From Bugula neritina (Eukaryota; Bryozoa; Gymnolaemata; Cheilostomatida; Bugulidae): a DNA stretch of 64,000 nt. The stretch is from assembly GCA_964035545.1 (NCBI GenBank), contig OZ037768.1:4827241-4891240 (forward strand), given 5' to 3'. Shown here piece after piece: positions 24,601-37,400 of this stretch (its first letter is position 1; each line of letters starts with the position of its first letter). The position numbers were made by a program, and so were the translations under genes. The notes below the pieces were generated by a model, which saw only the letters and a list, made by a program, of their open reading frames with translations, searched no databases and had not been told where the DNA came from.

Positions 24601-27600
24601 GACAGCTTTACAGCAACTTAATTGCCAATTCACTTCAATCAGTTATCTTAAAACTTCTTTATGATTTTTAAGCTTTAATTTATTTGTACTGCTTTACTAT
24701 AAGTCACTTGGTACTAGGTCCATTAGGTAGCATTGGTTTTTATTATTGTTATGCTAGTCAAATGCCATTTCCATATTTTTTAACCGCTAAGCCAGTAGAA
24801 CCAACAATATGAAGTTGAAGAGAAAAGACTGAGCTCAGAAAGAATGATAAGGGCTATAGCTAACACTCAAGTTCCACTGCAAACCAATTATCATGAAACT
24901 AAAGTATATTCAATGCAACAAGAGTCATAGCATTATGAGTAATGATCTTGAAAATAAAATATATTTTATACCTGGCCTTCAATTTTGGTAATCTTAAACC
25001 TATCTGCCACGTCAACAGCTGCCCATTTGTTGTCTATATATTTCTCCATTTTACCATCTTTCATCTTGGTCCAAGGGCTATTTTGTAGCAGCTCAACCAA
25101 TAAAACAGGAATGTCTAGTGTGTTGAGAAGTCTTGTGGCACAACTCAATGGCAACCTAGTATAAATAAAGTAACTGCATATATAAACTTCCACACCAACA
25201 GTTAAGTTGATAAAACCACTTCATGTCAAACTATAACGCATATAACATGCAATATATTGAAAATAAAACTACAAATTATTGCATAAAAATTATTCTCAGA
25301 ATGATTTTAATTGTAATGCAATTAAATCCATTCTATCACACTCACTTGAAGAGTGGATTAGCCAATCAAGTTCTAATACAAAAGCTAGTAACTTAGGAGC
25401 ATTAAGATTTGCTTGAAAGTATGTAGGTATAACTTTGATCATTAAACTGAAATTGGCAGAACATGCTAATAACATCATAGTGCATTGTAAATATGCAAAA
25501 AAAGCTGTTAAGAGATGGAAAAAAAATTTCATACCAATAAGCGATAACAATACTTACACAGATAGATGGTCACTGATATATCGTATTAAAGACAATGACT
25601 TTATAGCAACATCAAACTGAATCGTTGCATCATGACCAGCTAGCTCCTGCATTTTATAAAAAAAATTATATATACGATAATAAAAAATGGCAAAAGCCAC
25701 TGTAAATTGAAGTAAAAGCAGCTTTAAAAATGATTTTAAAATTGCGGTACCATTGAGTCATAAATAAAATAATTTTGGATAATATATTTTCTGAAAACAA
25801 AACAACGTAAACCACCTTCATGTTTGGACCAAGATTAGAAAGCCCAGGTTTAACGTCATCACATTCCTCTGTCTCTTCTGACGAACTACAAAAACCACAT
25901 TATGAATATTAAAAACAAGGCAATGTGACACATAGCTGACCAGATTAAGTGACACCACAAAGAAATGCTTTGATCAAGTTTATTAACCACCAGCAAGCAT
26001 GACTTAATAGATTTTACTGGAACTACTTCAGTATGACAAGAAAACAAACTTATAGGTTAAAGCAGTAAGATCACAGCTTGCATTAAATTTCAAGACATCT
26101 ACCAAATGTTTCAACTCTACAAAAATTGAGTCTACCGTAGAGATAGCCAGAGCAGCTTTCTGTGACAGTAATCAATTAGGTCCAAGATGGCGTCACTACA
26201 TGCTTCACAAGCCTCTTGGTAGTACAATGTTGTTTCGAGTAAGTTCACCAATGTAGCTTCATGATACAGCTGTACAAAAGACAATAAGTCTTATTTCATT
26301 CAATATGCTAATCTTGGATACAAATAATAAGGTGAATTCAACAAAAGCTAATACGGTAGTCCTAAAATTAAATATAAATTTGGAAAAATTAAAACATTGC
26401 TGAATTATCCAAGCATATAATATGGAAGTTTTTATTCTAAGCAATATCTGCAAAAGATTGGCTCTAATATTGTAATAAAATTTAATCAAAACCAAATTGA
26501 ACGAAAATCAGTTTAATAATAAACTATTAATTATCAATATATTATATATAGTATTGAGAGTGGTGGTTTATTGGACATTAGATAAAAGTGCTCAAATTAT
26601 TCTCAACTAAGCAATTTATTAATAAATAAAGCAATTTATAGATGTTATTTGTTATTTATTGTGCAGCTAATACCATTCAACAGGCACACACATATATATT
26701 ATAATGCTAGTTTGTTAGGAAATACAGCAAAACAGAATGCTTGATATTACTCTTATAAAGATGGAGCAAAAGAAGCTAAGTACTTTTTTACACACACAGC
26801 ATTATAATTTAAAGACTATTGATCATAATACCATTTTCGCTGCTATATTACTGTGAGTCTATTGACAAAAATCTATTAGCCAGCACTTTGTGGTATAATC
26901 ATAACAAGTAAGATTCGATTGAGCTATGTAATATCATGTTATGTGTACAAAAAGTAATCTGTAAAATAAGAGAGCTATCAGACTTTAAATAGTCTACTTT
27001 TGGACAATTTCTCACCTATTCTCCATATCATACACCTTATTATTATATTACACATTACTTGTTGAATTAAAATTCAACTAATTTTAAACAATTTTGTGAG
27101 ATAAAATACTGCTATGTTTCACAATTTATTTAATAATTTATAAAATACATTTTTTTTCTAAAATAAATTTTTAAAGAGCTTACCACCATATAAACTGGAA
27201 ATGTAATGGTAGGCTCAAACTTTGAGCTGATTAGTTGATTAAAAATCTTTTCCCGCCACAGTTCTGTTGAGATGAGATCCTCGATTAATAATGGATATTT
27301 TGAGTCGTTGATTAAAAACTCTTTTACAAATTCATTTTCTTCTGCAGTAGCATTTGCAACAGCTTGCATGTTCATCTTCTCTAACTTTTCATGCTGTCTG
27401 CTCCATCTAAAGCATGTCACATGCGAAAAAATACAATTATTTAACAATTTAACTCAAGCATAATAGCTGAAATAAGTGATAAATTGGTTGTCTCATTTAA
27501 ACTATAGCCTAGCCTTATCTCAGTTCTGTTATGCCAATCAAACAGAAGAAAGATACTAAAACAAACATACTAAAATATTTTATTATAAAACTTCTAATTT

Positions 27601-28034
27601 AAAGGCTCTTTAGGATAAGTTGGGTTCTACAATGACCCAGACTTTTATGTTTGCAATATTTTAAACTTTTAAATATTAAACTGGATGATTATATCAAATG
27701 CAGGATGAAACAATATTTTAAATTCTATAACTTTTTAAACCTATAAAGCTTATATTAAAACAGATTCTTTAAATGCTGAACCCACAATTATTTTAGCAAC
27801 TGTGTTAGCAAAAATAAACTGACATTCATTGCAAGCTACCCTTTAGCAGCAAACACAAATAATTATTTAATATGAGTTTTTTCAGTATTATGCCATGGTT
27901 ATTGTTATATTGAATCCTTTCACGGTACATACTTACTTGCCGCTACCAATCTCTTGTATGGTAAATATTTTTAGTGACTGAGAAAATGCTTCGCATTCAA
28001 CTGGAAGTAATGCTTGAACAGAATCACCATTCAT
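21676..28034 (-). CDS. ZMYND10: ZMYND10: dynein arm preassembly factor with MYND zinc finger
   Basis: Eleven exons in 5' to 3' order: 28034-27937, 27406-27184, 26269-26136, 25885-25816, 25646-25558, 25155-24972, 24299-24210, 23248-23123, 22792-22671, 22093-21971, 21757-21676. All phases agree and give 446 residues (human 440). ZMYND10 works in the cytoplasm with chaperones to assemble axonemal dynein arms, so it implies motile cilia. Family marks are RQHEKLEKMNMQA, FPVYMVV, HEATLVNLLE, LLVELLQNSPW, IEGQIWLTLYKLL and DQLPILADL. The C-terminal MYND finger has all eight zinc ligands: Cys 399, 402, 410, 413, 419, 423, His 431 and Cys 435. The finger is split by the last intron. Intron 7 carries a 36-bp minisatellite. 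Confidence 0.96.
23511..23807 (-). repeat. 36-bp minisatellite in ZMYND10 intron 7
   Basis: About eight tandem units of 36 bp share the core GGTAATACTCAGACTATCTC. Units alternate between a CACCTAGTAG form and a CACATAGTAG/CACATAGCAG form, so the array is also an approximate 72-bp dimer repeat. One unit has a 4-bp insertion (GGTAATAAATACT) and the last is degenerate. There are no spacers of unique sequence, so it is not a CRISPR-like array. Confidence 0.9.
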
Positions 28035-31000
28035 TTTTTATACTTGCTAAAATAAAATAAAAAAAAACAACAGACTTATTTCTTGAATGTCACCAGATAT
28101 TTAAAAATATGATAGAAACATCATAATACTATTTGAGTTTTTTGCTGCACATATTTCAACTTGTCCATCATATTTGTACTACAATCTTCTTTACCCACCT
28201 AAATTAACTTTAAAACCAATGCAAGTTGAAGAAATAAATTATATAAAACTTCAGATGTTTAGATTATAGTTGCTATTGATTACATGAGCTACCACTCTGC
28301 AGGTATAGATTATCTACTTTATATCTTATAGTGGTGGTTATATTGACAACTTCAGCAAGGGATTCCCATATTACCAGTGTAAGCATTTTGTTCTACAATT
28401 TATCTAAGATTTGCTAGGTTAGCAAATGGTAAGGCAAAATGGTTTAGATTACTTTTCACATTTATTTTAATTTTACAGTTTTTAGTCAGTTTTAGACCTA
28501 TACTTGTAATTTCAGTTAGCAAACAATTGAATTGCCATATATTTTTAATTAATCTTGTTTAGTCAATATAAAAACAAAGGATTTATTATAACTATTCAAT
28601 AATAATAAAAATTTAGTTAATTTAGATTTCAATACTTGAATAATTTACAGTTTGAAAACAATATTTATTGGGGTTATCTATATCATATTATAAAAAGTAT
28701 TTTCATAAGGTGTCACAAAATATGTAACAAAAACAAAAGATGAGTTTAGATGTTGATAAAATTATATCATGCATGTACAAAATTCATAAGTCAGACAATG
28801 TTATTTTAATATAAGGACTATAATTATGAAGTATTAAGGACAGCAAAATAACATAATTAAATGACAAAAATGCATTGATCCAATAAAACAAATTACTGGA
28901 AACACTTATTTATAAATGACATCTAATAAATGATTGAAGAGTTCGGTAGAACATCTAATACTTTTAAATTTATTATAAATAATATGATTATTAGATCACT
29001 GAAATTATAAATAAAATAAATATAATCATTAATTAGCATTATTGATATTTGTATTGAATTATTATATTGAATTTAATGATCATAATCACCATTACGATTA
29101 TCATAATATTTTTATCATAATCATAATTATTATGATAAGAATAATAATATTAAATTTAATACTATCAGTATCACTATGCTATTTTCACTTTGTAGTACTA
29201 GTACTAGTAGTAGTTACTAAAAGTAATATAGTAGTACTAGTACTAATAGTAATACACTAAATGGCAAATCTATCAAATAGCCCAAGTACTAATACTCAAC
29301 TAGTAATCCAGTAGACAGTAGTAGTAGTAATATTAATGCTAGTAGTACTCATACTGACACTGACAGTGAATTACTGAATCGAAATCGAATTCGATAGACG
29401 TACTCGTAGTCAATAATCTTTGCTAAAAGCTTATTGAGTAATGTTGACTCTAAACTAATTATAAATAACAATGCACATTGCTATTAATACAAAAATTTAT
29501 GTGAAACGAACTGCTTTACGCAAATCCACAGAACGTGTTAATTTTACTCCATGACTACAATTTTCATTTAAATTAACTGTGTGTAGCCATTGCAGGAAAC
29601 TAATGAAAACAAAATTTTCTGCGGTCATTTGAGCTCCACAATAATATTTATAAAAATAAAAATAAAAACAAATGAACAATCATTTTATTTAATACAATAT
29701 AAAATAATAAAAGATTTTAAGCAAAATTTATACTAAAGAATATACAATAAGTATATAGGTGTCATCCGGGCTTTTTACCAATATTTTAGTGGTGAGCTGT
29801 TCTATAGAGTTGAACGCGGCAATTGATTTATATAGAGCTACAACACAATCATATAGTGATATACCATCATTATATCTCATCTATATATACATATATTGGT
29901 ATACTACAGTGGTCGTAGTACAACAATGGGTTAGTTTTATATATAATGATTATAGTATATACTTATAGTAGTATTACTATTGGTTCTGTTGACTGAATTT
30001 GCCTACGGGCTACCATTACTTGACCATCTCTGATTGAGTTTAAGATGTTCTTTATATTTTATTTAGTTTTAGGAGACTGACTCTTAAGTTTAACAGTAAA
30101 CAACAGCATTGACTGTTGTCTAACGTATGTTATTGTTACTGTTAGAGCAACTATATCATTAACTGTAAGACTAAGTGTAAGTGTTAATAATAAATAAGTT
30201 AATTGCTGACCTGGTTAAATCTCGAGTTAATGTTATACATATTCTCATTCTGATTCTGTATTCATTCTTATACTCTACTTTATTATATTTATTGATATTA
30301 TAATTTATACGTAGCACTCTAAGTATAACTATAAGATATAAGATTAAGTAATGTATTAGTATAACTGTCGATTGTCTATAACTATTACTATTAGTTATAC
30401 GTATGTTATTGATATTTTATCATAAGTAAAAATATAATATAAATATTGTTTCTAAAAATATAAAGTTTCTTGTTAAGTTGTTTATTTTTTGTCTTTAGAT
30501 ATCTTTTAGTTGCTGAAATATGTTCGACTTCAAAGTATAATTTAACAATAACTATAGCAATCACATTTTAATTAATAATTCTGTTGATGGATACCATCAA
30601 AAATTAATTTACTAATATTAAAATGAAAATATTACTATTGTTGATGACTGAATAATTCTAATACGTTTCGACTTAGTTTTAGTACTAATGATATCAATAT
30701 AATATTAGGTAGCAGTATTTTTAAGTCGAATGTAGTTGTGTTATATTAGTGTTACTAGTATAAGTATTACCATTATTACATGAATATTGCCATTTGTAAC
30801 AACTATACCCCAAGTTGGTTGATAATTGACTTTGTTTGGAGTGACTTATCTTCACCCTCATATGGTTATACCTGCCCAATGGCCATACTAATAATAAAGC
30901 TGATAGTTGTTTGACAGTATTGCAAGTAGCTTGAATATAAACGGCTAAAGTAACATATGTTGCAAATATGGCTATTACATTTAACTGAAAGTTTATAACT

Positions 31001-31256
31001 ATTAAGTAATTAATAAACTAAGTTTATTTTTACAAATGTAACTAGTGTCAATAAGAATGCTCTGTATTGGAATATAGTTTACTGGTAAAAGCAATACCAG
31101 CTTACTAATAGCATTTAGTTTGTGTGTGAGCTGTAAGAATGTGATTTAAGGAAATTTATAGATATACAAAACAACTAGGATTGATTTGTTAACAATCTTT
31201 ATTGAATTTAACTCTTGTTAAAATCATTTTGTATAAATGAATTGTACTCTTTGTAG
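28035..31256. other. Divergent intergenic region, ZMYND10 / HMG gene
   Basis: It contains the 5' ends of two divergent genes, and the missing first exon of the HMG gene should be in it. I could not identify that exon (an ATG exon ending in phase 1). Two simple-sequence domains dominate: about 28960-29400 (GATCATAATCACC, ACTAGTACTAGTAGTAGTTACTA) and about 30050-30780 (GTTATTGTTACTGTTAG, TATTAGTTATACG). The open frames in them follow from composition. Confidence 0.4.
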
Positions 31257-32091
31257 GCCGAAATTCAGAAAAAGATCCCAATCGCCCCAAAAGGGCTCAA
31301 TCTGCTTACTTTATTTTTATGGGAGATTTCAGAGAGAAATGTAAGCGCACAGGAGAAGCAGACACATCTAATGTGAGTATGTGAAGCAGCACTGGTTGCA
31401 GTGTGCTGTGTCCGTTACTCGACTAACATAATAACATGGTGCTTGTGTATGCTTACAGTTTAGTGGTTGTTTACAGGTTACAGAGTTTACTAAACTCGCC
31501 TCCACCAAGTGGAAGGCCTTAAATGAGGAAGATAAAAAACCATGGGATGCAAGAGCAGCACTTGATAAGCAGAGATATGAACGAGAAATGGAATCATACC
31601 ATCCACCTCCAGGCATGGGCGGCGGAAAGGCTCGCAGAAAGGTGATTATAAAACATTTATCACATGCATTATTATGCATATGTTCTTGCTTTTAATTAGA
31701 TTAATAAAGTATTGTGCTTTTTCAGCATTTGTCACTGGTTACCATATAATTTAAAGTCATGTTATTTTCATGGTGTAGAAAGATCCATATGCCCCCAAGA
31801 GACCGAAGAGTGGTTACTTACATTATCTAGAAGCCTTCAGGGCTAAGCACCCAGAACTGGGACACAAAGAAATTGTGAGCAAAGGAGCTGAAGAGTGGGG
31901 TCGACTGACAGATGAGCAAAAGGTTCCCTACAACAAACTTTATGAAACAGCTAAAGAAGAGTATAATGCCAAAATGCAAGCGATGGTAAGCAAAGACCAT
32001 TAACATAACTTCGTGCTTTCACCTAACTTTGGAAAATGGTGTATGTTTTGTATGCACTTCAAATTGAATTTTTATTTTTTAGAACTATTAA
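31257..32091 (+). CDS. HMGB-type protein with two HMG boxes (first exon missing)
   Basis: Exons 31257-31372, 31477-31641, 31779-31985 and 32083-32091 join in phase to 165 residues ending in TAA. The first listed exon opens in phase 1 after CTTTGTAG with no in-frame ATG before it, so at least one short 5' exon lies upstream. Box A runs from [16 protein letters not shown] to YEREMESY, and box B from [20 protein letters not shown] to YNAKMQAM, joined by a Gly/Lys/Arg linker ([10 protein letters not shown]). HMG boxes bind and bend DNA in the nucleus. Unlike vertebrate HMGB1-3, the protein stops almost at the end of box B and has no acidic tail. A likely poly(A) signal is the AAATAAAA near 32538. 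Confidence 0.88.
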
Positions 32092-34463
32092 GCTGCTGAA
32101 ATCAAGATGAACCTGTCTCCAACGGACAACAACACAGCATCATGATCTCGTATCAGTGTTGGACTTTTTGTATGTGCATTTTCACATCTTCTTTTGATAC
32201 CTCTGCACTTGCTGAACTTAATTTAGTGGGATCATAACAGTTGGTATAAGATAAGACATTATGTATCATGTATATTATTAGTTGATGTAGATTTTCATAT
32301 CAATATGTATAGCTTAAACAGTTTTAATGTTAGACATCCTTCTAGAAATTCCTATGTAATGCATTGTTTATTTCTTGGACAATTCTTAACACACTATTTT
32401 TCACCCAACAACTTTTTCTCTTAAAACTTGTATATTCCCTCATTGTTTCATTTTTGTAATTGTAAATTTGTGGACTTCTGCAATTATTGCACAAAATATA
32501 TAGTTTGTCTTCAACTTACCTCGTGTTCTCTTGTAAAAATAAAATGCTTGCAAAGCTTTTCTCTATGTTTCATTTTCCTTCAATGCAATATACTTAGTAT
32601 CTTCATAATTAAATTATGGTAATGGGGTATAACACAATGTGCTACATCTTTAACACTAATTGTAAACCTTACTCTTAGGTTATCATTATGTATAAGTTGT
32701 ACATTTTAACTTGTAATACTACAACAACTTGAAAATAAGATTTTTTGCTGTGGCTGTACTTCAAGCTGTTGTAATTCTAAACTTTAGAAATGGCCTTTCT
32801 AGCTCCATAATAAGTTGCATCTTGCATTTTAGCTTTGTGAGATCAAGGAAAATCTCTTAAACATTCAATGGTGTAGCTTAGGTAGTGATCATTCAAATAA
32901 TACCAGTATTGATCAAAAAACCTTTTTGACGTGTTGAGTTGGTTGTAGTCGTTCATATCCGTTAGCCTCACAGGTTTTACAGGGTAAATAATAATTTTAG
33001 TCCTTTCCGAAAGGATATATTGTACCACACTGGTAATTCTAAGTGGCCACAGAGGCCGAGAACCATTTTGTATCGACCATTAGTTATTCCCCCGCGGAAA
33101 AAAGTTCTCAATGAAGGCAAAGGGCTCAAACCGCTCTGAATGAAGTACATTACAAAAAGTTAAAAAAAAACTTCTACTTGTTCCAACAGTTTTTATTCTG
33201 GTCGACCCGCTTGATTAAATCGCCCTGAAGTTGGCACGCTAGGCCAACATAGAATTGTGCTCTTTCGTTGTAGAGAGCATTGGACCTGTGTGGACGAAAT
33301 TTCCATTCTGGATTGGTTTGTAATTGTATAAAACTAAGTTTTCAACTTCGTCTTCTCCAGGGTCTTTCAGTTTGAGTTAGAATTCTGCAACTCACAGAAA
33401 AATGTCAAACGTATATTGGTATATGAGGAAACCTTTATGTCTTCTGTAAAACTGAAGCTATAATATTTACTTGCACTGATACTGATACATTCAGAGTGAT
33501 GGTGATACTCTGATAGTCATACTCATACTCATAGTCATACCCATAGTGATAGTGATTGTGGTAATCATAATCTGATACTGATAATATCAGTATCAGATTA
33601 TGATACTGATATTATCAGTATCATAATCTGATAATACTTAGTAAGCTTTTATAAGTATAACATTAACAGTAAAACTAAAAGTAATTGTAAATTAGTAGTA
33701 TTACTATTAGTAGGTACTACTAGTATTAGTACTACTAGACTTAATAATAGTACCAATACTGCTGTACTAGTACTACCATTAGTAGTAAAAATAAATATTA
33801 ATATCATAATTATAGAATAAAATTAAAATACAATTTAAATTATAAAATTAAACGCGTAGATCAAAATGAATAAATCACTGTATCACTATCAGTATCAGAA
33901 AGTATTACAAAACTCTTACAGTTTGAGTTAGTAACTATAAGAGTTTTATAATATATATATACTAAGTATAATTGCAAGGCTGCCTTAAGTTTTTACAGTT
34001 GCTAGAGTATTTCCACTAGTGGCTTGCAGTAAATGTAATAATTATAAACATTCTTTTCTTTCTAAATTTTAAAAGTCATGTTCTCATTTTCAAATTGATG
34101 TTAATAATTACTATTAGCATTGCAACTGTTTTATTCTGACTTAACTTATTATTTTTAACGGGATTCTACTTGCAATGGTATCTAAGCTTAATTAGTATTT
34201 TGCCATTTATTCTATAATTAGTAGTAATGCTACAATGTAGTAATTGTTTAAGAAACTTTTCAAAATAGCTTAACATTATTAAATGTCAAACATCATTTGT
34301 TAGAGACCATGTATATATAGGTAATAAGTAACATTACAGTTGTGTAATATTGTTTCTGTTGTTGTATTACTGCCTACTTTACTTACATACTAAGTGAAAA
34401 AATATGCATTATAGATCTCCGATTTATATCTACATGAGAGGCAAGTAAATTAAGGAAAGCACA
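32092..34463. other. Intergenic between the HMG gene and VIRMA
   Basis: It holds the 3' UTR of the HMG gene (to roughly 32550), then AT-rich DNA. A simple and palindromic domain lies at about 33480-33950. About 500 bp of ordinary sequence precedes the VIRMA ATG. Confidence 0.4.
33567..33631. repeat. Two overlapping perfect palindromes
   Basis: Bases 33567-33601 form a 17-bp perfect inverted repeat with one unpaired centre base (arm ATAATCTGATACTGATA). Overlapping it, 33593-33631 form a 19-bp perfect inverted repeat, also with a one-base centre (arm TCAGATTATGATACTGATA). They lie inside a GATACTGATA-type simple-sequence domain of about 33480-33800 that also has ACTAGTATTAGTACTACTAG-like palindromic runs. 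Confidence 0.9.
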
Positions 34464-37400
34464 ATGGCTCAAATCCTTAAATTGCTGTTTTTTGATACAT
34501 TTTCTCACAACACTTCAGGGGTAAGTAATTCGTTTTCTATGCTTATTTTCATTTAGCTGAAAAATAATTTAATGGGGACTGTCTTCTGTTTTTGGAAATA
34601 ATAGTGCAACTAAAAATTTATTTCTAGTGGAACAGAGCAGACCAAACACATGTGAACGAAATTGGCCACACGAATCTTGAGTGGTCAAGGCGGGAGATTC
34701 GGTTTATCTTTTTCTGCAAAATATAAGCGAATCATTCATTTTTATTGAATAAGCAAGTGTTGAGCTGATAGCAAGTTACATTAAACTGTATTCAAATTTA
34801 TGACAGGAAACACAAACAAACACTTGCCGTAATTAAACTTAGAACAAATACTTGTGCCCCATCCCCTAAATTGTTTAACCAGGCAAAGTTGATTCATCCA
34901 TAAAATTCGCATTTCCCACCGAAACTATTTGCACAACCGCTCAAACATTTACTTTTGCACTACATTCAATCACGCTAATTTCGCTCAATGTATTTGGTCT
35001 TTAATACTTTTACTGTTTGATATGACTAGGGATAATTTTGTAGAATTGCTTTCAGTTGAAAATTATTCTTCTAAATAGTATGCTTGCGTTGTTTTGAATG
35101 TTGTGTCCAAATATTTCAGCATGTGGGCAATAATTATTTTTCAAGTTTTAATATTTTGTCTGTCTATAAGTGCATTATGTGGTCTCACATGCTCTTTGCC
35201 TTTTTTTTTAAAGTAATTATTATTTAGCATTAAAAACTGCAAACTGGAGCAGTAGAAATTTATTGATGGACTGAATTTGTTCATGAAGTTACTTTTTAGT
35301 TTCTTACTACCTTTGACAACAATGCAATAAAAGCTGTAGTAGTAGATTATTGTATAAATATCTGAGTAAGAAACTTTTCTTTTCTAGGTGCCTAATTTAG
35401 ATTTGATTCAGTTCAATGAAGTAGTTGCTGTACAGGAAGTGAGGGTAGTTCCATTAGGAGCGAAGTTAGAGATGAATTTAGGCGGTACACGGCTAGGTGC
35501 AACTAACCCAGTCAGCTTTTACATTGAAGCATATGTAAACAACTGTACCAACAACAGCCAAGCTACATTTCAGAGAGTAGCCAGGTGAGTTGCATTAGCA
35601 CGGTCACTTCACAAAGATAACCCCATCATTGGAAATTGTGCCGTATAATTTTGTCGCAAGCTCTGTACATTGTCACAAATACCTTATAAATTGCTTATGA
35701 TTTTTGCAGTAAATACAATTTTTTTTTATTTGTGTCAGTTTGGATTACCATGAACGGAATATCCAGATGGTCTTTGAGAGTCAATGCCCTACAGACTGCC
35801 TGATTATTAAGGGGAATTACAGCACTGTAAGTTTAGCTGTTTATGGCTATGTAATAAAAAATGTTTCTCAACCTCAACATCCCAGTCAGCAGCAACAGTC
35901 TTCTCAGCTTCAAAGGTCACCAGAAGGTAAATGTTCCATGTTCATCGTTGATAACAAGCCTTCAATAAACCCTTTGCATATGTCACTATTACTCACTTGT
36001 TAGTTAAGAGTTGTGTCCACCATGCCACTACAATTTTCAACCTGGTTATCAGAAGCTTGCTCATAAAATTTTTAGTTTTGAGCTCTGGCATAATATCCGA
36101 ATCATAATACTATAGAATTGTTTTTTCAGGTAGCAGTGTACATATTCATATTTCAATAAAATATTTATAAAACAAATTTTTCTAGAAAACGATCAATTTA
36201 AAAGCAGTTTTTGCTTATTTGTGCATTGAGCAATGTGGCAGTGGCAGCTAGGATATAAATCCTATCAATCATTTGATACTCTGGCCAAATTGTTCTAATG
36301 TGCTCTTTTTCATGAACTTAAAAATGTACCGGTATGGTGGGGACAACCTCTAATTAAACTTGAGTAATAGTTTTATGATCTTAAATTTATTTGTAATTTT
36401 GTCTATTTACCATGGCCAATTGATAATATTATAACATATTTATTGTATGAAATGGGAAATTTATTTTAAATTGATATTATAAATGTGATTGGTTGAGATA
36501 TAAGCATATCATTGGCTGACTGTTATAATACATGCATTCCGGTGTGATTGTAAATGGTACCTCTGCTTACAGCTGTCATAGAGACACAAACAGCTGAGAG
36601 TGAGGTTGCTATACTTCCTAGCCAACAAAAAGAACTGAATACCCAAGAAAGCAACATTCAAGTTAATGGTAAAGATGTTATGCTATAATAATTGTTGTAT
36701 GTCTGCACTAATTGTTGTATGGTGTCAGACCTAAGTTAATAGGGTTTCTACAATGTTGTTGTGGTCAGGCGGATGTGTCACGTTTGGCTTGTTTAGCATG
36801 TGAGCACAGTTTTAGATCAATTTTCATGTTCACGTTTTAAAATCAGTGATCAAGCTGATTCAAACTATCTTGTGCATAAAATAGCTTCATTAATTTATTT
36901 TTATGTTCCAATATCTAGTATAGAAAGACGTGAGGCTCCATACAGTATGCAATTGGTGACTAGGCAAGCTAATCTTTGTATTGCTTGTAATCTATTTGAC
37001 TTATATATGTTATCAGTCAGCTTCTCTATGTCATACGGAGGAGGTATTTCATTATAAAACTGGTTCTACAGTGCAACCTCCTTCCAGTGGTGTCAACACT
37101 GGTTCCGGTGGAGAAGGAGATGCTGGTGCTAGTGTTGCTCACGACACCGAAGACTTGGACATGTACACAGAAGAAGACGTGCTTGCTGGAGACATAATTA
37201 CTACAGACGAGGTGCTTACAGAATTTAGTTTTGCTCTACAAACACTTCTACCATCTAGAATTTCAATTATTTACAGCTTTTAGTTTGATACAATTTTTTC
37301 CTACTGCACCTTCTTAAGACTTGATGGCTCAAAATTTAGTTGATTGAAAATAATAATTTGAAAAGCATAAGTTATTGGAAGTGTTTTATCATGATTTAGT

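Noticed and set aside
29042-29260. 72-codon open frame with a hydrophobic C-terminus
   Set aside because: It lies in a TAGTA/GATCAT simple-sequence domain; hydrophobicity follows from the repeats.
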